A DNA stretch of 64,000 nt from Deinococcus psychrotolerans (GCF_003860465.1 NZ_CP034183.1:1874001-1938000); one strand, 5' to 3'; counted from the stretch's first letter, positions 16,483-26,710 are shown. Numbers and translations: made by a program. The notes: a model not told the origin generated them from the sequence alone.

Positions 16483-17718
16483 ATGCTAAAAAGGAATCTG
16501 CTGCTGAGCGCCGCTTTGCTCAGCGCTTCTGCGGCCAGCGCTCAAAAGACCACTCTTGAATTCTGGACCATCTCGCTCGCGCCGCTGTTTAACGACGAGA
16601 TGAACCGCTTGTCTACCCAGTTTGAAAAAGAAAACCCCACTGTAGAAGTGAAATGGGTGGACGTGCCCGCCACCGCCATCGAGCAAAAGCTGCTGGCTGC
16701 CGTCGCCGCTGGCCGCCCGCCCGCCGTGGTGAATCTCAGCAGCGACATGACGGTGAAAATGGTGCAGCAGGGCGCACTGGAAGCCATGCCGCTCAGTGAC
16801 GCCCAGAAGAAACTCTATTTCGCCTCGCCGCTGTCCACTTTTACTTTTGACAACAAAGTCTACGGCACGCCGTGGTACTGGGCACCCAAAGTCGTCGCTT
16901 ACAACACCGACATTTTTAAGAAAGCCGGACTCGATCCCAACAAACCCCCACTGACCATTCAAACCATGATCGCCGCCGCCAAGCAAGTCAAAGACAAAAC
17001 CGGCTTGTACGGCTTTATGCCCAACATCAACGGCACGGGCCTGCTGTACTTGTTTCAAGAAGCAGGCTTACCGATTTTAAGTGGCGACAAGAGCAAAGCC
17101 GTCTTCAATTCGGACAAGCACATTCAGCTTCTCCAAACCTATGTTGACCTCTACAAAAGAGGCTATATCCCTGAAGACACCATGCGGCGCGGCTATGTGG
17201 GGGCCACCGAGCTGTATTCCTCGGGCAAACTGGCGATGCTGATTACTGGGCCGCAGTTTATTTTGCGGGTCGCCAACGACAACAAAGATGTCTATAATTT
17301 GACCAAAGTCGCGCCTTACCCCATTAACATTGCTGGAAACTTGATTCATACGCCACTGATGGGAATGGTGATTCCCAAGGGCGTGAAAGACAAAGAACTG
17401 TCCCAGAAATTGGCTCTCTTTTTAACCAACGACACCAATCAACTGGCTTTTTCCAAAGTGACCCAGACGACCTTTCCTTCGACGGTCAAAGCCAGCGGCG
17501 ACAAGTATTTCAAAGCGGGCGGCACCAACGCCACCGATCAAGGCCGACTGGTCAGCAGCAAAGAACTCAAAAAAGCCAAAGACTTGACTTTGATCTATCC
17601 TGACGCCTCCAAGCTCAACAAAGTCTTCAAAGATAATGTCGAAGCGGCCATGTTGGGTCAGAAAACGGCCAAAGCGGCGCTCGACGATATTGTGAAAGCC
17701 TGGAACGCCAGTTTGTGA
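16483..17718 (+). CDS. Sugar ABC transporter substrate-binding protein
   Basis: A 411-residue periplasmic binding protein of the extracellular solute-binding family 1. The signal peptide is MLKRNLLLSAALLSASAASA, with a probable cut before QKTTLEFWTI. Typical landmarks are TLEFWTISLAPLFNDEMNRL, LAAVAAGRPPAVVNL, GTPWYWAPKVVAYNTDIFKKAGL and GKLAMLITGPQF. It would capture a sugar or oligosaccharide and hand it to the two permeases encoded downstream. The stop overlaps the start of the GH20 gene by GTGA. The neighbour suggests an N-acetylhexosamine-containing ligand, but this is inference. Confidence 0.9.
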   Translation: MLKRNLLLSAALLSASAASAQKTTLEFWTISLAPLFNDEMNRLSTQFEKENPTVEVKWVDVPATAIEQKLLAAVAAGRPPAVVNLSSDMTVKMVQQGALEAMPLSDAQKKLYFASPLSTFTFDNKVYGTPWYWAPKVVAYNTDIFKKAGLDPNKPPLTIQTMIAAAKQVKDKTGLYGFMPNINGTGLLYLFQEAGLPILSGDKSKAVFNSDKHIQLLQTYVDLYKRGYIPEDTMRRGYVGATELYSSGKLAMLITGPQFILRVANDNKDVYNLTKVAPYPINIAGNLIHTPLMGMVIPKGVKDKELSQKLALFLTNDTNQLAFSKVTQTTFPSTVKASGDKYFKAGGTNATDQGRLVSSKELKKAKDLTLIYPDASKLNKVFKDNVEAAMLGQKTAKAALDDIVKAWNASL

Positions 17719-19769
17719 TTGGACTTGTGGGAAAGGGAGGAAAGAAGGTACTCCTTACCGCTGCCCTTCTTCTCACGCCCGCCCTGGCTGCGCCTGCCGC
17801 TCTGACTCCTGTGCTGGACGCGCTGGCGGCCCAACCCAGCAAAGTGCTGATTCCCGCGCCGCAGAAAGCTGAGTTTTCCGCCGGAGTATTGCCGCTCACG
17901 AATCTGGGCCTCAAATTGGTGGGGAGCGCACCGGAACTGAGCTGGGCAGCGCGTGATTTGAAAGCCGAGTGGCAAACCCGCCTGGAGCAAAAATTAGCCG
18001 ACAGTGGCAAGCTCAATATCACCATCGGCACCCGCGCAGACACCGAACTGGCGGCCAAAGCCAAAGCAGCGGGCCTGTATACCGAGCAGCCGGAAGGCTA
18101 CGCGCTGTGGGTGGATGCTGGGGGAGCCTACATCGTCGGAGCCGATGCCAGGGGCGCGTATTACGGCGCTCAGACGCTGCGGCAACTGCTGACGCCTGCT
18201 GGGCTGCGCTTTGCCCGCATTCAGGACTTTCCGGGCCTGAAACAGCGTGTCGCCATGATCTACCTCGACTCGTACAGCAAAGGCGTCAATGACCGCCTGA
18301 TTCCGATGCTGGCCGAACTCAAATACAACGCCGTGCTGATCATGAGCAATTACGTGCAGTGGGACGTGGCCAGAGCGGGCGGCTGGGCCTCAGCGGGCGG
18401 GGCAACCAAGGCGGAGGCGGCGCGGGTGGCCGACCTGGCCCGCAGCTACGGCCTGGAGCCGATTCCGCTGATCGAGACGCTGGGTCACGTCGCCTGGATG
18501 TTTCAGGGCGGCAAAAACCTAGATTTGGTGCAAGACCCGCAGTCTCAAAATCCCTACGCCTACGACACGCTCAACCCCGAAACGTACACTCGTGTGTTGT
18601 TTCCGGTGCTCAAGGAAGCGGTGGAAACCTTTAAGCCCAAGCAGATTCACCTCGGCCACGACGAAGTCAGAAACCGTGACCGTTTCCCAGCCCGTGAGAA
18701 CGGCAAAGCGGTGGGCTTCGAGAAATTGTTCGTGGACGACACCATCAAGCTGCACGATTACCTGAAGTCTATGAACGTGGGCACGATCATCTGGCACGAC
18801 GCCGCCTTTGCCGATTCGGTGGTGAGCAGCTTGCCCGCCCAGCTTCCCAAAGACCTGACCGTCGCTTCGTGGAACTACAATCCGGCTCCCGATTACCCCA
18901 TTCTCAGCACCATCAAAGACGCTGGATTTACCGCTCTGGGCACGAGCTGGGGCGACCCGCTCAATACCGAGACGTATGCGGCGGCGGCGCTGAAACGTGG
19001 TGCAAATGGCATGATTCAGACCCGCTGGACGGGCTACTTCGGCAATCCCAGCATCTGGGACGGTCAGGCCGATCAGGGCGTCAATTATGTGCGCGGCGGC
19101 AACAGCTTTTGGAACCCCGCCGCCAAACCGCTGGCCGAAGTGGACCCCACATTGGCCGAAACGACTTACCGCGACCTCTACGCGCCGACGCCTTACGCTC
19201 AGCACGCCGGGCAACTGGTCGACCTCTCCAAACTGGTAACCCGCACGCTGGCCGACAACGACGAAAACGGCTGGATTCACAAGGGGCCAGACATCGATTT
19301 GTCAGGCTTGCCCACCGGAAATGTCAAAATTGGCGCGTACCGCTTTGCCATTAGCGGGGCGGTGATGCTCAAAGGTGCGAGAGGCGCGGCGTCGGATTTG
19401 CCCACGCAAGCCACCATTGAACTCAACCAGAAAGCTGCCCGCCTCGCCTTCCTGCACACCACGGGCTGGACCACTCCCGTCAACCGCGAGCTGATAGGCC
19501 GCTACGAAATCGCCTATGCCGATGGCAGCAAAATCGTGCAACCGCTGGAATATGGCCGCCACATCCGCGCCTGGACGGAACTGACGCCGAGCAGCATGGT
19601 GCAGGCTCCGGGCTGGCGCGGCCAAACCAAAGACGGGCTGGCCGTGAATCTGGGCGTGCTGGATTGGGTCAATCCCAAGCCCGATCAAGTGATTAAAACG
19701 GTGACGCTGATAAGCGAAAGCAAGCAGGCCAATCCGACGCTGGTGGGGCTGACAGTGGTGGGAAAGTGA
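17715..19769 (+). CDS. Glycoside hydrolase family 20-type beta-N-acetylhexosaminidase, secreted
   Basis: A 684-residue protein. A signal peptide (KKVLLTAALLLTPALAAPAAL) is followed by a GH20b-type alpha/beta domain (about 45-170, ending GAYYGAQTLRQLL) and the catalytic barrel. The GH20 Asp-Glu pair is D316-E317 in HLGHDEVRNRD, and LDSYSKGVNDRLIPMLAELKYN and IETLGHVAWMF are barrel strands. A C-terminal beta-rich region (about 510-680) may be a carbohydrate-binding or galactose-binding-like domain. The GTG at 17715 overlaps the upstream stop; a GTG at 17727 is possible too. It would release terminal N-acetylhexosamine outside the membrane for the ABC importer. Confidence 0.85.
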   Translation: MIGLVGKGGKKVLLTAALLLTPALAAPAALTPVLDALAAQPSKVLIPAPQKAEFSAGVLPLTNLGLKLVGSAPELSWAARDLKAEWQTRLEQKLADSGKLNITIGTRADTELAAKAKAAGLYTEQPEGYALWVDAGGAYIVGADARGAYYGAQTLRQLLTPAGLRFARIQDFPGLKQRVAMIYLDSYSKGVNDRLIPMLAELKYNAVLIMSNYVQWDVARAGGWASAGGATKAEAARVADLARSYGLEPIPLIETLGHVAWMFQGGKNLDLVQDPQSQNPYAYDTLNPETYTRVLFPVLKEAVETFKPKQIHLGHDEVRNRDRFPARENGKAVGFEKLFVDDTIKLHDYLKSMNVGTIIWHDAAFADSVVSSLPAQLPKDLTVASWNYNPAPDYPILSTIKDAGFTALGTSWGDPLNTETYAAAALKRGANGMIQTRWTGYFGNPSIWDGQADQGVNYVRGGNSFWNPAAKPLAEVDPTLAETTYRDLYAPTPYAQHAGQLVDLSKLVTRTLADNDENGWIHKGPDIDLSGLPTGNVKIGAYRFAISGAVMLKGARGAASDLPTQATIELNQKAARLAFLHTTGWTTPVNRELIGRYEIAYADGSKIVQPLEYGRHIRAWTELTPSSMVQAPGWRGQTKDGLAVNLGVLDWVNPKPDQVIKTVTLISESKQANPTLVGLTVVGK

Positions 19770-19803
19770 AGTTGGGAGCAATCGCCACTCTAAAGGAAAC
19801 AAC

Positions 19804-20721
<918 letters not shown>

Positions 20722-21639
20722 ATGACCACTTCTCCCAAGACTGACCCCACCACCTCTCCCCAGGCCGCTCATCTCAGAGCGCAGAAACGGCGGCGCACGC
20801 GCCTGCATAATTTCGCGGCCTACACGGTGCTGACCACCATCGCGCTGGTGATGCTCTACCCGTTTTACTGGACGCTGATTACCAGTTTGGAGCCGACCGG
20901 CAACATCTACGAGGCCAAGCTGCTGCCCAGCGGCCTCAGCCTCAAGAATTACGCGGCAGTGCTGAGCGGCACCACCGTTCCTTTTTTGCGGATGGTGCTC
21001 AACAGCGTCGTGATTTGCACGGTGGGCGTGATTGCCAGCGTCACTTTTGCGGCACTGGCGGCCTACCCCCTTGCCAAAATGCGCTTTCCGGGCCGCGACC
21101 TGATTTTTTACGCCATCCTTGCTCTAGTGGTGCTGCCCAACGAAGCGGGCCTCATCGTCAATTACATCACCACCATCAAGCTGGGTCTACTCGAACAGCG
21201 CGGCCCTGTCTGGGACACCATTACCCAGTACGCCGCCATCGTGCTGCCGAGCGTGGCGAGTATCATCGGGCTGTTTCTGATTCGTCAGGCGTACATGGGC
21301 GTGCCAATCGAGCTGATCGAGGCCGCCCGCATCGACGGCGCAAAAGAGCTGACCATCTGGCGGCGGATCATGTTGCCGCTGTCGATGCCGACCATCGCGG
21401 CGTTTGCCATTCTGGAATTCGTGGCGCTGTGGAACAGCTTTCTGTGGGCGCGGATTTTGCCGCTTGACCCGCAAATGCTGCCGCTCTCGGCGGGGCTGCT
21501 GGAGTTATCGGGTACTTTTGCGACCAACAGTCGGGCGACCATGGCAGGCGCAGTACTGGTGATTATTCCAATTTTAATTGTGTTCGCCTCGCTGCAACGC
21601 TACTTTATGAAGGGGATCGAGGGCGCGGTGAAGGGGTAA
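20722..21639 (+). CDS. Sugar ABC transporter permease (MalG-like)
   Basis: A 305-residue permease starting on the base after the preceding stop. It has a Pro/Thr-rich basic N-terminus, six membrane helices, the LYPFYWTLITSLEPTGNIY entry typical of MalG-type proteins and the EAA loop LIEAARIDGAKELTIWRRIMLPLSMP. It pairs with the preceding permease to form the membrane channel of the importer. The lipoprotein gene follows after four bases. Confidence 0.9.
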   Translation: MTTSPKTDPTTSPQAAHLRAQKRRRTRLHNFAAYTVLTTIALVMLYPFYWTLITSLEPTGNIYEAKLLPSGLSLKNYAAVLSGTTVPFLRMVLNSVVICTVGVIASVTFAALAAYPLAKMRFPGRDLIFYAILALVVLPNEAGLIVNYITTIKLGLLEQRGPVWDTITQYAAIVLPSVASIIGLFLIRQAYMGVPIELIEAARIDGAKELTIWRRIMLPLSMPTIAAFAILEFVALWNSFLWARILPLDPQMLPLSAGLLELSGTFATNSRATMAGAVLVIIPILIVFASLQRYFMKGIEGAVKG

Positions 21640-21643
21640 ACGC

Positions 21644-22033
21644 ATGAAAACTTGGCCTTTATTGGGATTGGCGGCGCTGGCGTTGACGGGTTGTCAGGGT
21701 GGGCCGACCACTCAAACAGTACTGCTGGACGTAACCAAAGTGGCGTTCACCGACCGCATCGGAGCCAGCGAAGACTTGCCGATCAAAGTCACGGTTTTGG
21801 TGGGTGATTGCCTCAAATTCAAGAGCCTTGAAGTGCAGCAGCGCACGAAGACGTCACTCAAGCTGCTCGCGCAGGGCAGCGAAAAAACTGGCAAGAACGT
21901 GGTTTGCCTCGCCTACGCCGCCTACCAAGACGTGATTTATGCTGACACTGACACTGACAATCCCGCCCGCTCTAATCCTTTTGAAGTCTTCGTCAACGGC
22001 AAATCGTATGGCATGGTCACAGTCAACCCGTAA
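21644..22033 (+). CDS. Small lipoprotein, paralogue of the next gene
   Basis: A 129-residue protein with a lipoprotein signal (MKTWPLLGLAALALTGC, lipobox LTGC, Cys17). The mature part (about 25-129) looks like a compact beta domain and ends NPFEVFVNGKSYGMVTVNP. Two cysteines (in VGDCLKF and NVVCLAY) could form a disulfide. I do not recognise the family. The AAGGGG ribosome site is well placed. The next gene encodes a clear paralogue with the same ending, so this is a tandem duplication within the operon. A role at the outer face of the membrane, perhaps in glycan capture, is only suggested by position. Confidence 0.75.
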   Translation: MKTWPLLGLAALALTGCQGGPTTQTVLLDVTKVAFTDRIGASEDLPIKVTVLVGDCLKFKSLEVQQRTKTSLKLLAQGSEKTGKNVVCLAYAAYQDVIYADTDTDNPARSNPFEVFVNGKSYGMVTVNP

Positions 22034-22052
22034 GCCAGTAGGGAGGTCAACG

Positions 22053-22439
22053 GTGAATCTCAAGAGGATGTTTCTACTGATGACGCTCGGCCTGAGCGCC
22101 TGTCAAACCAAACCAAGCGGGGCGAGTAGTCCGCCGGTTGCGCTGGAAGTGCTTGACGTGAAGCTGCCCGACAGCGTGGGAGCCCGTGAAGCGCTCACGG
22201 TCACGGTCAGTGTGGCTGATGGCGGCTGCTATCACTTCACCAACTTTGAAGCCAAGCGGCGCAGTGCCAGCCGATTGGCCTTCTCTGTTCAGGGACGTCC
22301 ACTGGCCGGAAGCGTCGGCTGCCCGCCCGTCACGGGCCGTGTAGCGGAGATCTACACCGATCCCGGCACGCCCGCCCGAACCAATCCCTTCGAGGTCTTC
22401 GTCAACGGCAAGTCTTACGGCACGGTCAATATCAAGTGA
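22053..22439 (+). CDS. Small lipoprotein, paralogue of the preceding gene
   Basis: A 128-residue protein starting at a GTG 6 bases after GGGAGG. The signal ends in lipobox LSAC (MFLLMTLGLSAC). The domain that follows matches the preceding protein in layout: an LEVLDVKLPDSVGAREALTVTV opening, a cysteine in DGGCYHF, a second in GSVGCPPV, and the shared ending NPFEVFVNGKSYGTVNIK. Its stop overlaps the GTG of the FAD oxidoreductase. Family and function are unknown; the pair has diverged strongly outside the C-terminal motif. Confidence 0.75.
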   Translation: MNLKRMFLLMTLGLSACQTKPSGASSPPVALEVLDVKLPDSVGAREALTVTVSVADGGCYHFTNFEAKRRSASRLAFSVQGRPLAGSVGCPPVTGRVAEIYTDPGTPARTNPFEVFVNGKSYGTVNIK

Positions 22440-23821
22440 ACTTCCCGCTCAGCTTGCCCTACACCCACCTCCCCCAGCGCTGGGATGTGCTGATTGCGGG
22501 CGGCGGCACGGCGGGGGCCATTGCAGGCATAGCGGCGGCCCGCGAAGGCGCAAAAGTCCTGGTGCTGGAAGCGCAGGGCAGTCTGGGCGGCACCGGAACC
22601 AACGCCTGGGTTACGCCGCTGATGAAAAATGTTTCAGGGGGTGTCAATCTCAACCGGGGCCTGACTGATCAGCTCAAAGCCCGCCTGCTCTCACGCGGCG
22701 ACGGCGCACATGACGGGGGCGGCAACGACAACTGGTTTAACCCCGAGGGCCTCAAGTATGTGCTGGAGCGCATGCTTATAGAAGCGGGCGGCGAGGTGCT
22801 GTATCACACCAACGTGGTTGCGCCGATTGTGAAGGATGAGCGCATCACTTCGCTGGTCATTCACAACAAAGGCAGCTTGCAGGCCATCAGCGCCGACGCC
22901 TTTATCGACGCCACCGGAGACGCGGACGTGGCAGCGGCGGCGGGCGTCCCCTTTCACGCCGGAGACGAGGACGGCCTGCACCAGGCCATGAGCCTGCGCT
23001 TCTCGCTGGCAGGGGTGGACTTGGAGCGGCTGTGCGCTTTCCTGACCCAAAACGGCCAGTGGCAAGAATCGCCGCGCTTCATGCACTTCTGGATGGTCTG
23101 GAACAAAAAGAGCAGCCTGGAACCGCTGTTTCGGCAAGCCATTTCAGACGGCGTGCTGGAAGAGCGCGACGGCGATTACTTCCAAGCGTTCAGCGTGCCG
23201 GGCAGAGCCAGTGAGCTGAGTTTCAACTGCCCACGCATCCGGGCCGACCTCAACGACGGCGCAAATCCCTGGCATTTGTCAGCAGCCCAAACAGACGGGC
23301 GGGAGAGCATTGAGCGGCTCATCAACTTTTGCCGCCTGTACTTGCCGGGCTGCGAGGACGCTTATCTGGGAACCTACGCCCCGATGGTCGGCGTGCGCGA
23401 GACACGGCGCATTGTGGGTGACTACACTCTGACCCTCACCGATATTCTGGAATGCCGCAAGTTTGAAGACAGCATCTGCAAAAACCATTACCCGGTGGAT
23501 ATTCACAGCGTCAAAGGCGGGGCCAAACTCCTGCACGAACGTGAGGGCACCGCGCCTTACTTTGCCGCCGACGCTTATCACGAGATTCCTTACCGGGCGA
23601 TTGTGCCGCAGGGCATTTCCAATCTGCTGGTGCCGGGAAGATCGGCCAGCAGCAGCTTCGAGGCGCAGAGTTCTATCAGAGTGCAGCAAAACTGTCACAG
23701 CATGGGCGAAGCGGCGGGCGTGGCGGCGGCGTGGGCCGCGCGGGAGTACGGCGGCGACGTGCGGCGAGTTGGGGGCGCAGCTTTGCGGGAGCGGCTGCGC
23801 GAGTGGGGGGCCAACGTTTAA
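22436..23821 (+). CDS. FAD-dependent oxidoreductase (FAD_oxidored-type)
   Basis: A 461-residue flavoprotein. The FAD dinucleotide-binding motif is AGGGTAGAIAGIAAAREGAKVLVLEAQ (written here only by its ends: AGGGTAG at about 20-26 and VLVLEAQ at 40-46), with LGGTGTNAWV after it. FIDATGDADVAAAAG and the C-terminal RSASSSFEAQSSIRVQ with NCHSMGEAAGVAAA complete the FAD site. Members of this family are common in sugar-utilisation clusters of soil and gut bacteria, where they may oxidise a sugar or sugar acid. It overlaps the upstream stop by GTGA and is cytoplasmic (no signal peptide). Confidence 0.8.
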   Translation: MNFPLSLPYTHLPQRWDVLIAGGGTAGAIAGIAAAREGAKVLVLEAQGSLGGTGTNAWVTPLMKNVSGGVNLNRGLTDQLKARLLSRGDGAHDGGGNDNWFNPEGLKYVLERMLIEAGGEVLYHTNVVAPIVKDERITSLVIHNKGSLQAISADAFIDATGDADVAAAAGVPFHAGDEDGLHQAMSLRFSLAGVDLERLCAFLTQNGQWQESPRFMHFWMVWNKKSSLEPLFRQAISDGVLEERDGDYFQAFSVPGRASELSFNCPRIRADLNDGANPWHLSAAQTDGRESIERLINFCRLYLPGCEDAYLGTYAPMVGVRETRRIVGDYTLTLTDILECRKFEDSICKNHYPVDIHSVKGGAKLLHEREGTAPYFAADAYHEIPYRAIVPQGISNLLVPGRSASSSFEAQSSIRVQQNCHSMGEAAGVAAAWAAREYGGDVRRVGGAALRERLREWGANV

Positions 23822-23871
23822 GCCAGATGCCCAGCTTTATGAGAGAATGCGGGTCAAATGGGGGAGAACCG

Positions 23872-24663
23872 ATGACCGATGACCGCACTTTTTCAGTGGA
23901 CGACCCGCACGCCGCGCCCAATATCGGCGGCGTGCCGTACAGCATCGAGCGGCGCACTTTTGCCCGTATTCCGTGTTTGGTGGAGCGGCCCAGCCTGCCG
24001 ATTTGCGCCCTGCTGGTGGTCTATCACGGCGCGGGCGCGGCCAAGGAAGGCAAGCTCGGCGTCTACTCGCCGCTGACCGCTCAGGGCGTGGCCGTCATCA
24101 TCCCCGACGCGCCGCTGCACGGTGAAAGGGCGCTCAACCAGACGGGCCTCAACCACCGCGAGTTTGTCTGGGAAAGTGCCCGCCGCAGCGTGGCCGAGGC
24201 CGAGGCGTTTTTCACGGTGCTGCAAGACGAATTCGGCCCCAAACCCAATAGCAGGCTCCCCCTCTTTGTGGCGGGCAGCAGCATGGGCGGCTACGTGGCG
24301 CTAACCCTCGCCCGCAAGGAAAAACGCATCGGCGGCGCGGCGGCGCTGATCACCTCCGGTGTCTGGGAAGAACCCAGCGTCAACGCCCCCGGCGTCCGCG
24401 TTTTTCTGGAAGCCCAGCGCCCCAACACCCACACCGAGGGCTTTGCGCCCACGCCTCTGCTGCTGCTCAGCGGCGACAGCGACCCGATTTTTCCTTTTGA
24501 GCAGCACCACGCCCCCACCGCCACCGCGCTGGCACGGGCTTACGAAACGGCAGGCTGCCCCGAGAAATTCAGCGCCCGCGTGTATCCAGGGGTGGGCCAT
24601 TACACCAGCCAAAACATGCGCGGCGACGTGGTGACGTGGGTGACGGAGCTGCTCGGCGGGTGA
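23872..24663 (+). CDS. Alpha/beta hydrolase (esterase/deacetylase-like)
   Basis: A 263-residue alpha/beta hydrolase. The nucleophile elbow is AGSSMGGYVAL (Ser in GSSMGG), the oxyanion region is VVYHGAGAAKEG, the catalytic Asp is likely in LSGDSDPIFPFEQH and the His in GVGHYTSQNM. It resembles the prolyl-oligopeptidase-like esterases that deacylate sugars. The start at 23872 has a GGGGGAG ribosome site; an ATG further upstream (23827) is less likely. It may remove acyl groups from the imported glycan. It overlaps DUF4127 by GTGA-type coupling. Confidence 0.8.
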   Translation: MTDDRTFSVDDPHAAPNIGGVPYSIERRTFARIPCLVERPSLPICALLVVYHGAGAAKEGKLGVYSPLTAQGVAVIIPDAPLHGERALNQTGLNHREFVWESARRSVAEAEAFFTVLQDEFGPKPNSRLPLFVAGSSMGGYVALTLARKEKRIGGAAALITSGVWEEPSVNAPGVRVFLEAQRPNTHTEGFAPTPLLLLSGDSDPIFPFEQHHAPTATALARAYETAGCPEKFSARVYPGVGHYTSQNMRGDVVTWVTELLGG

Positions 24664-26153
24664 CGCGCCTGCTGCTGGTTCCGCCGGATACCCGCCCCGT
24701 GACCCTCAGCTTGCCGACTTTACTGGCCCAGATGGTGGGGGCTGAAGTCGGCGTGCCGCCCCAAAAAGCCCTGCCGTTTTTCTTCACGCCCGGCGACACC
24801 GGCAAGCTGCGCCAATGGCTGCTCAAAATGGCTCCCAGTTCGGACGTGCTGGTGGTCTGTCTGGAAACCCTGACGCTCGGCGGGATGATTCCGGCCCGCC
24901 GCGTCACGGACTCGCTGGCGGAAGTGCTGGCACGCTTAGAAGTGCTGAACGAAATCAAGACGCTCAATCCGCTTCTCAAGATTTACGCTTTCGGGGTGGT
25001 GGTGCGCGTCGCCCACGACAACGACCCGCACGAGGAGAAACCCTACTACGGCGAATGGGGCCACTGGCTGCGGGCTTACGGCGTGGCCGCTGACCGCCTC
25101 TCCCGGCACGGTGAAGGCGAGCGCCCCGCGCTGGAGCAGGCCCGCGCCGCCCTGCCGCCCGACATCCTCAGCGATTGGCTGGGCACCAGAAAGCGCAACC
25201 ACGCCCTGCACCTCGCCGCGCTGGAGTTGGCGAAGTCGGGCGTCATCGAGCACCTCTGCCTGACGCTGGACGACACCGCCGAATACGGGCTGGCCGCGCT
25301 CGACCGCCGCGCCCTGGAGGGCCAAACCGACGCACTGGAACTCTGGAGCAAGGTGGACATCTACCCTGGAGCCGATGAGGTGCCGTGCGCCCTGATCGCC
25401 CGCGCCCTGAGTCCGGCGTCGCAACGCGCTTACGTGATTTACAGCGGCTTGGGCGGTCAAAACGCCGAGCTGATTTACGAAGACAGGCTCGCTGGCGAAC
25501 TGATTCGCGCCCACCTGCGGGCGGCAGGCTGCCGAATTGCAGACACCCCCGCCGAGGCCGACTTCGTGCTGATGGTCAACACTCCCGGCAAGCGGCAAGC
25601 CAACCGCCAACCGGATTTTGCTAGCGTGGACACCGCTGAGCGCCACCTCCCTGCCTTTGTTGACCGTCTGACTGAGGAGCTGGCCGCCGGACGCCGTGTG
25701 GCGCTGGCCGATATCGCCTATCCCAACGGAGCCGAGCGGCGGCTGTGGGCCATGTTGCAAGGCTTGCCCCTTGCCAAGCTCGCCAGCTACTCGGCCTGGA
25801 ATACAGCAGGAAACACGCTGGGCAGCGCCGTGGCGTTCGGCAAACTCTCCGGCAACATCGTCAGCCGCGCCGTGCAGGTTCAGGCTCTCTTTTCGCAGAT
25901 GGTGGACGACGCGCTGTATCAGGCCTCCGTGCGCTCCGAGGTGCGGGGCAAGTTGGACGCGCCGAGTCCTTACGATTTGGGGGTGCAGCGAGCAGACGCC
26001 GAACAGCACTTGCAGGCCAGCATCACGCCGCAGATTTGGGCGCTGTGGGAACGGCATTTTGCCGACAGCGGCCTGAAGCTGGACGTAGGAGCGGCGCATT
26101 TGGCGTGGCCGAGACTGTTCACGGGCGTGTTTCCGCTGACGGTGAGCGAGTGA
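24660..26153 (+). CDS. DUF4127 family protein
   Basis: A 497-residue protein starting with VTRLLLVPPDTRPVTLSLP at a GTG that overlaps the hydrolase stop. The opening PPDTRPVT, then LETLTLGGMIPARR, GTRKRNHALHLAALEL, LTLDDTAEYGLAA and DIAYPNGAERRLW match the DUF4127 family, whose activity is unknown. The family often sits in carbohydrate clusters. No signal peptide or membrane helix is seen, so it is probably a cytoplasmic enzyme acting on the imported product. Conserved Asp, His and Arg residues in these motifs suggest a catalytic rather than structural role. Confidence 0.8.
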   Translation: MTRLLLVPPDTRPVTLSLPTLLAQMVGAEVGVPPQKALPFFFTPGDTGKLRQWLLKMAPSSDVLVVCLETLTLGGMIPARRVTDSLAEVLARLEVLNEIKTLNPLLKIYAFGVVVRVAHDNDPHEEKPYYGEWGHWLRAYGVAADRLSRHGEGERPALEQARAALPPDILSDWLGTRKRNHALHLAALELAKSGVIEHLCLTLDDTAEYGLAALDRRALEGQTDALELWSKVDIYPGADEVPCALIARALSPASQRAYVIYSGLGGQNAELIYEDRLAGELIRAHLRAAGCRIADTPAEADFVLMVNTPGKRQANRQPDFASVDTAERHLPAFVDRLTEELAAGRRVALADIAYPNGAERRLWAMLQGLPLAKLASYSAWNTAGNTLGSAVAFGKLSGNIVSRAVQVQALFSQMVDDALYQASVRSEVRGKLDAPSPYDLGVQRADAEQHLQASITPQIWALWERHFADSGLKLDVGAAHLAWPRLFTGVFPLTVSE

Positions 26154-26695
26154 GTCGCTTATCCGCTCTGAGCGTCCGTTCCCGACTGCCGCAAGACTTG
26201 CCGACGCTCTACCGCTGGATGTACACCGAACAAAACCCCGAATGGCAGCGCTGGGACGGGCCGTATTTCGACAAAGAGTGCCCATTCCTGAGTTTTGAAG
26301 CCTACACCGAACGCGCCGACGCGAGTCCTTGGAATGAAGATCAGCAGATCGTGGCGCTAGGCGGCGAGTGCATCGGCTTTCTCAGCCGCTTCGAGGAGGC
26401 TCCCTCAGGCGGCGGCTGGTAAGAACTCGGCGTGGTGATTTTTGATCCGCAGCACTGGAGCGGCGGTCTCGGCACGCGGGCGCTGAATCTCTGGACAGCC
26501 GTCACCTTTGCCGAGAAGCCCGCTCACCTCATCACCATGAGCGGCAATGCCCGAATGATCCGCGCCGCCGAGCGGGTCGGCTACCGCGAGTGCGCCCGCA
26601 TTCCCGAAGCCCGAAGCTGGGATGGGCAGCGCTGGGACAGCGTCAAGCTGGGCATGCTGCGGCGGGAGTTTGAGAGCGCTCGTATGACGCCTTAA
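26150..26695 (+). pseudogene. GNAT acetyltransferase broken by one in-frame TAA
   Basis: Starting at a GTG that overlaps the DUF4127 stop (GTGA), one reading frame runs 181 codons to 26695 and is interrupted only by TAA at 26420-26422. The first part reads VSRLSALSVRSRLPQDLP and ends PSGGGW; the second begins ELGVVIFDPQHWSGGLG. In intact relatives the motif is usually W-Y-E-L-G, so a Tyr codon (TAC or TAT) appears to have become TAA. The acetyl-CoA loop (SGGLGTRAL) and motif B (NARMIRAAERVGY) lie after the stop, so a truncated product would be inactive. Recent inactivation, or a sequencing error, is likely. Confidence 0.8.
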
Positions 26696-26710
26696 CGCTT
26701 TCTCTCAAGC

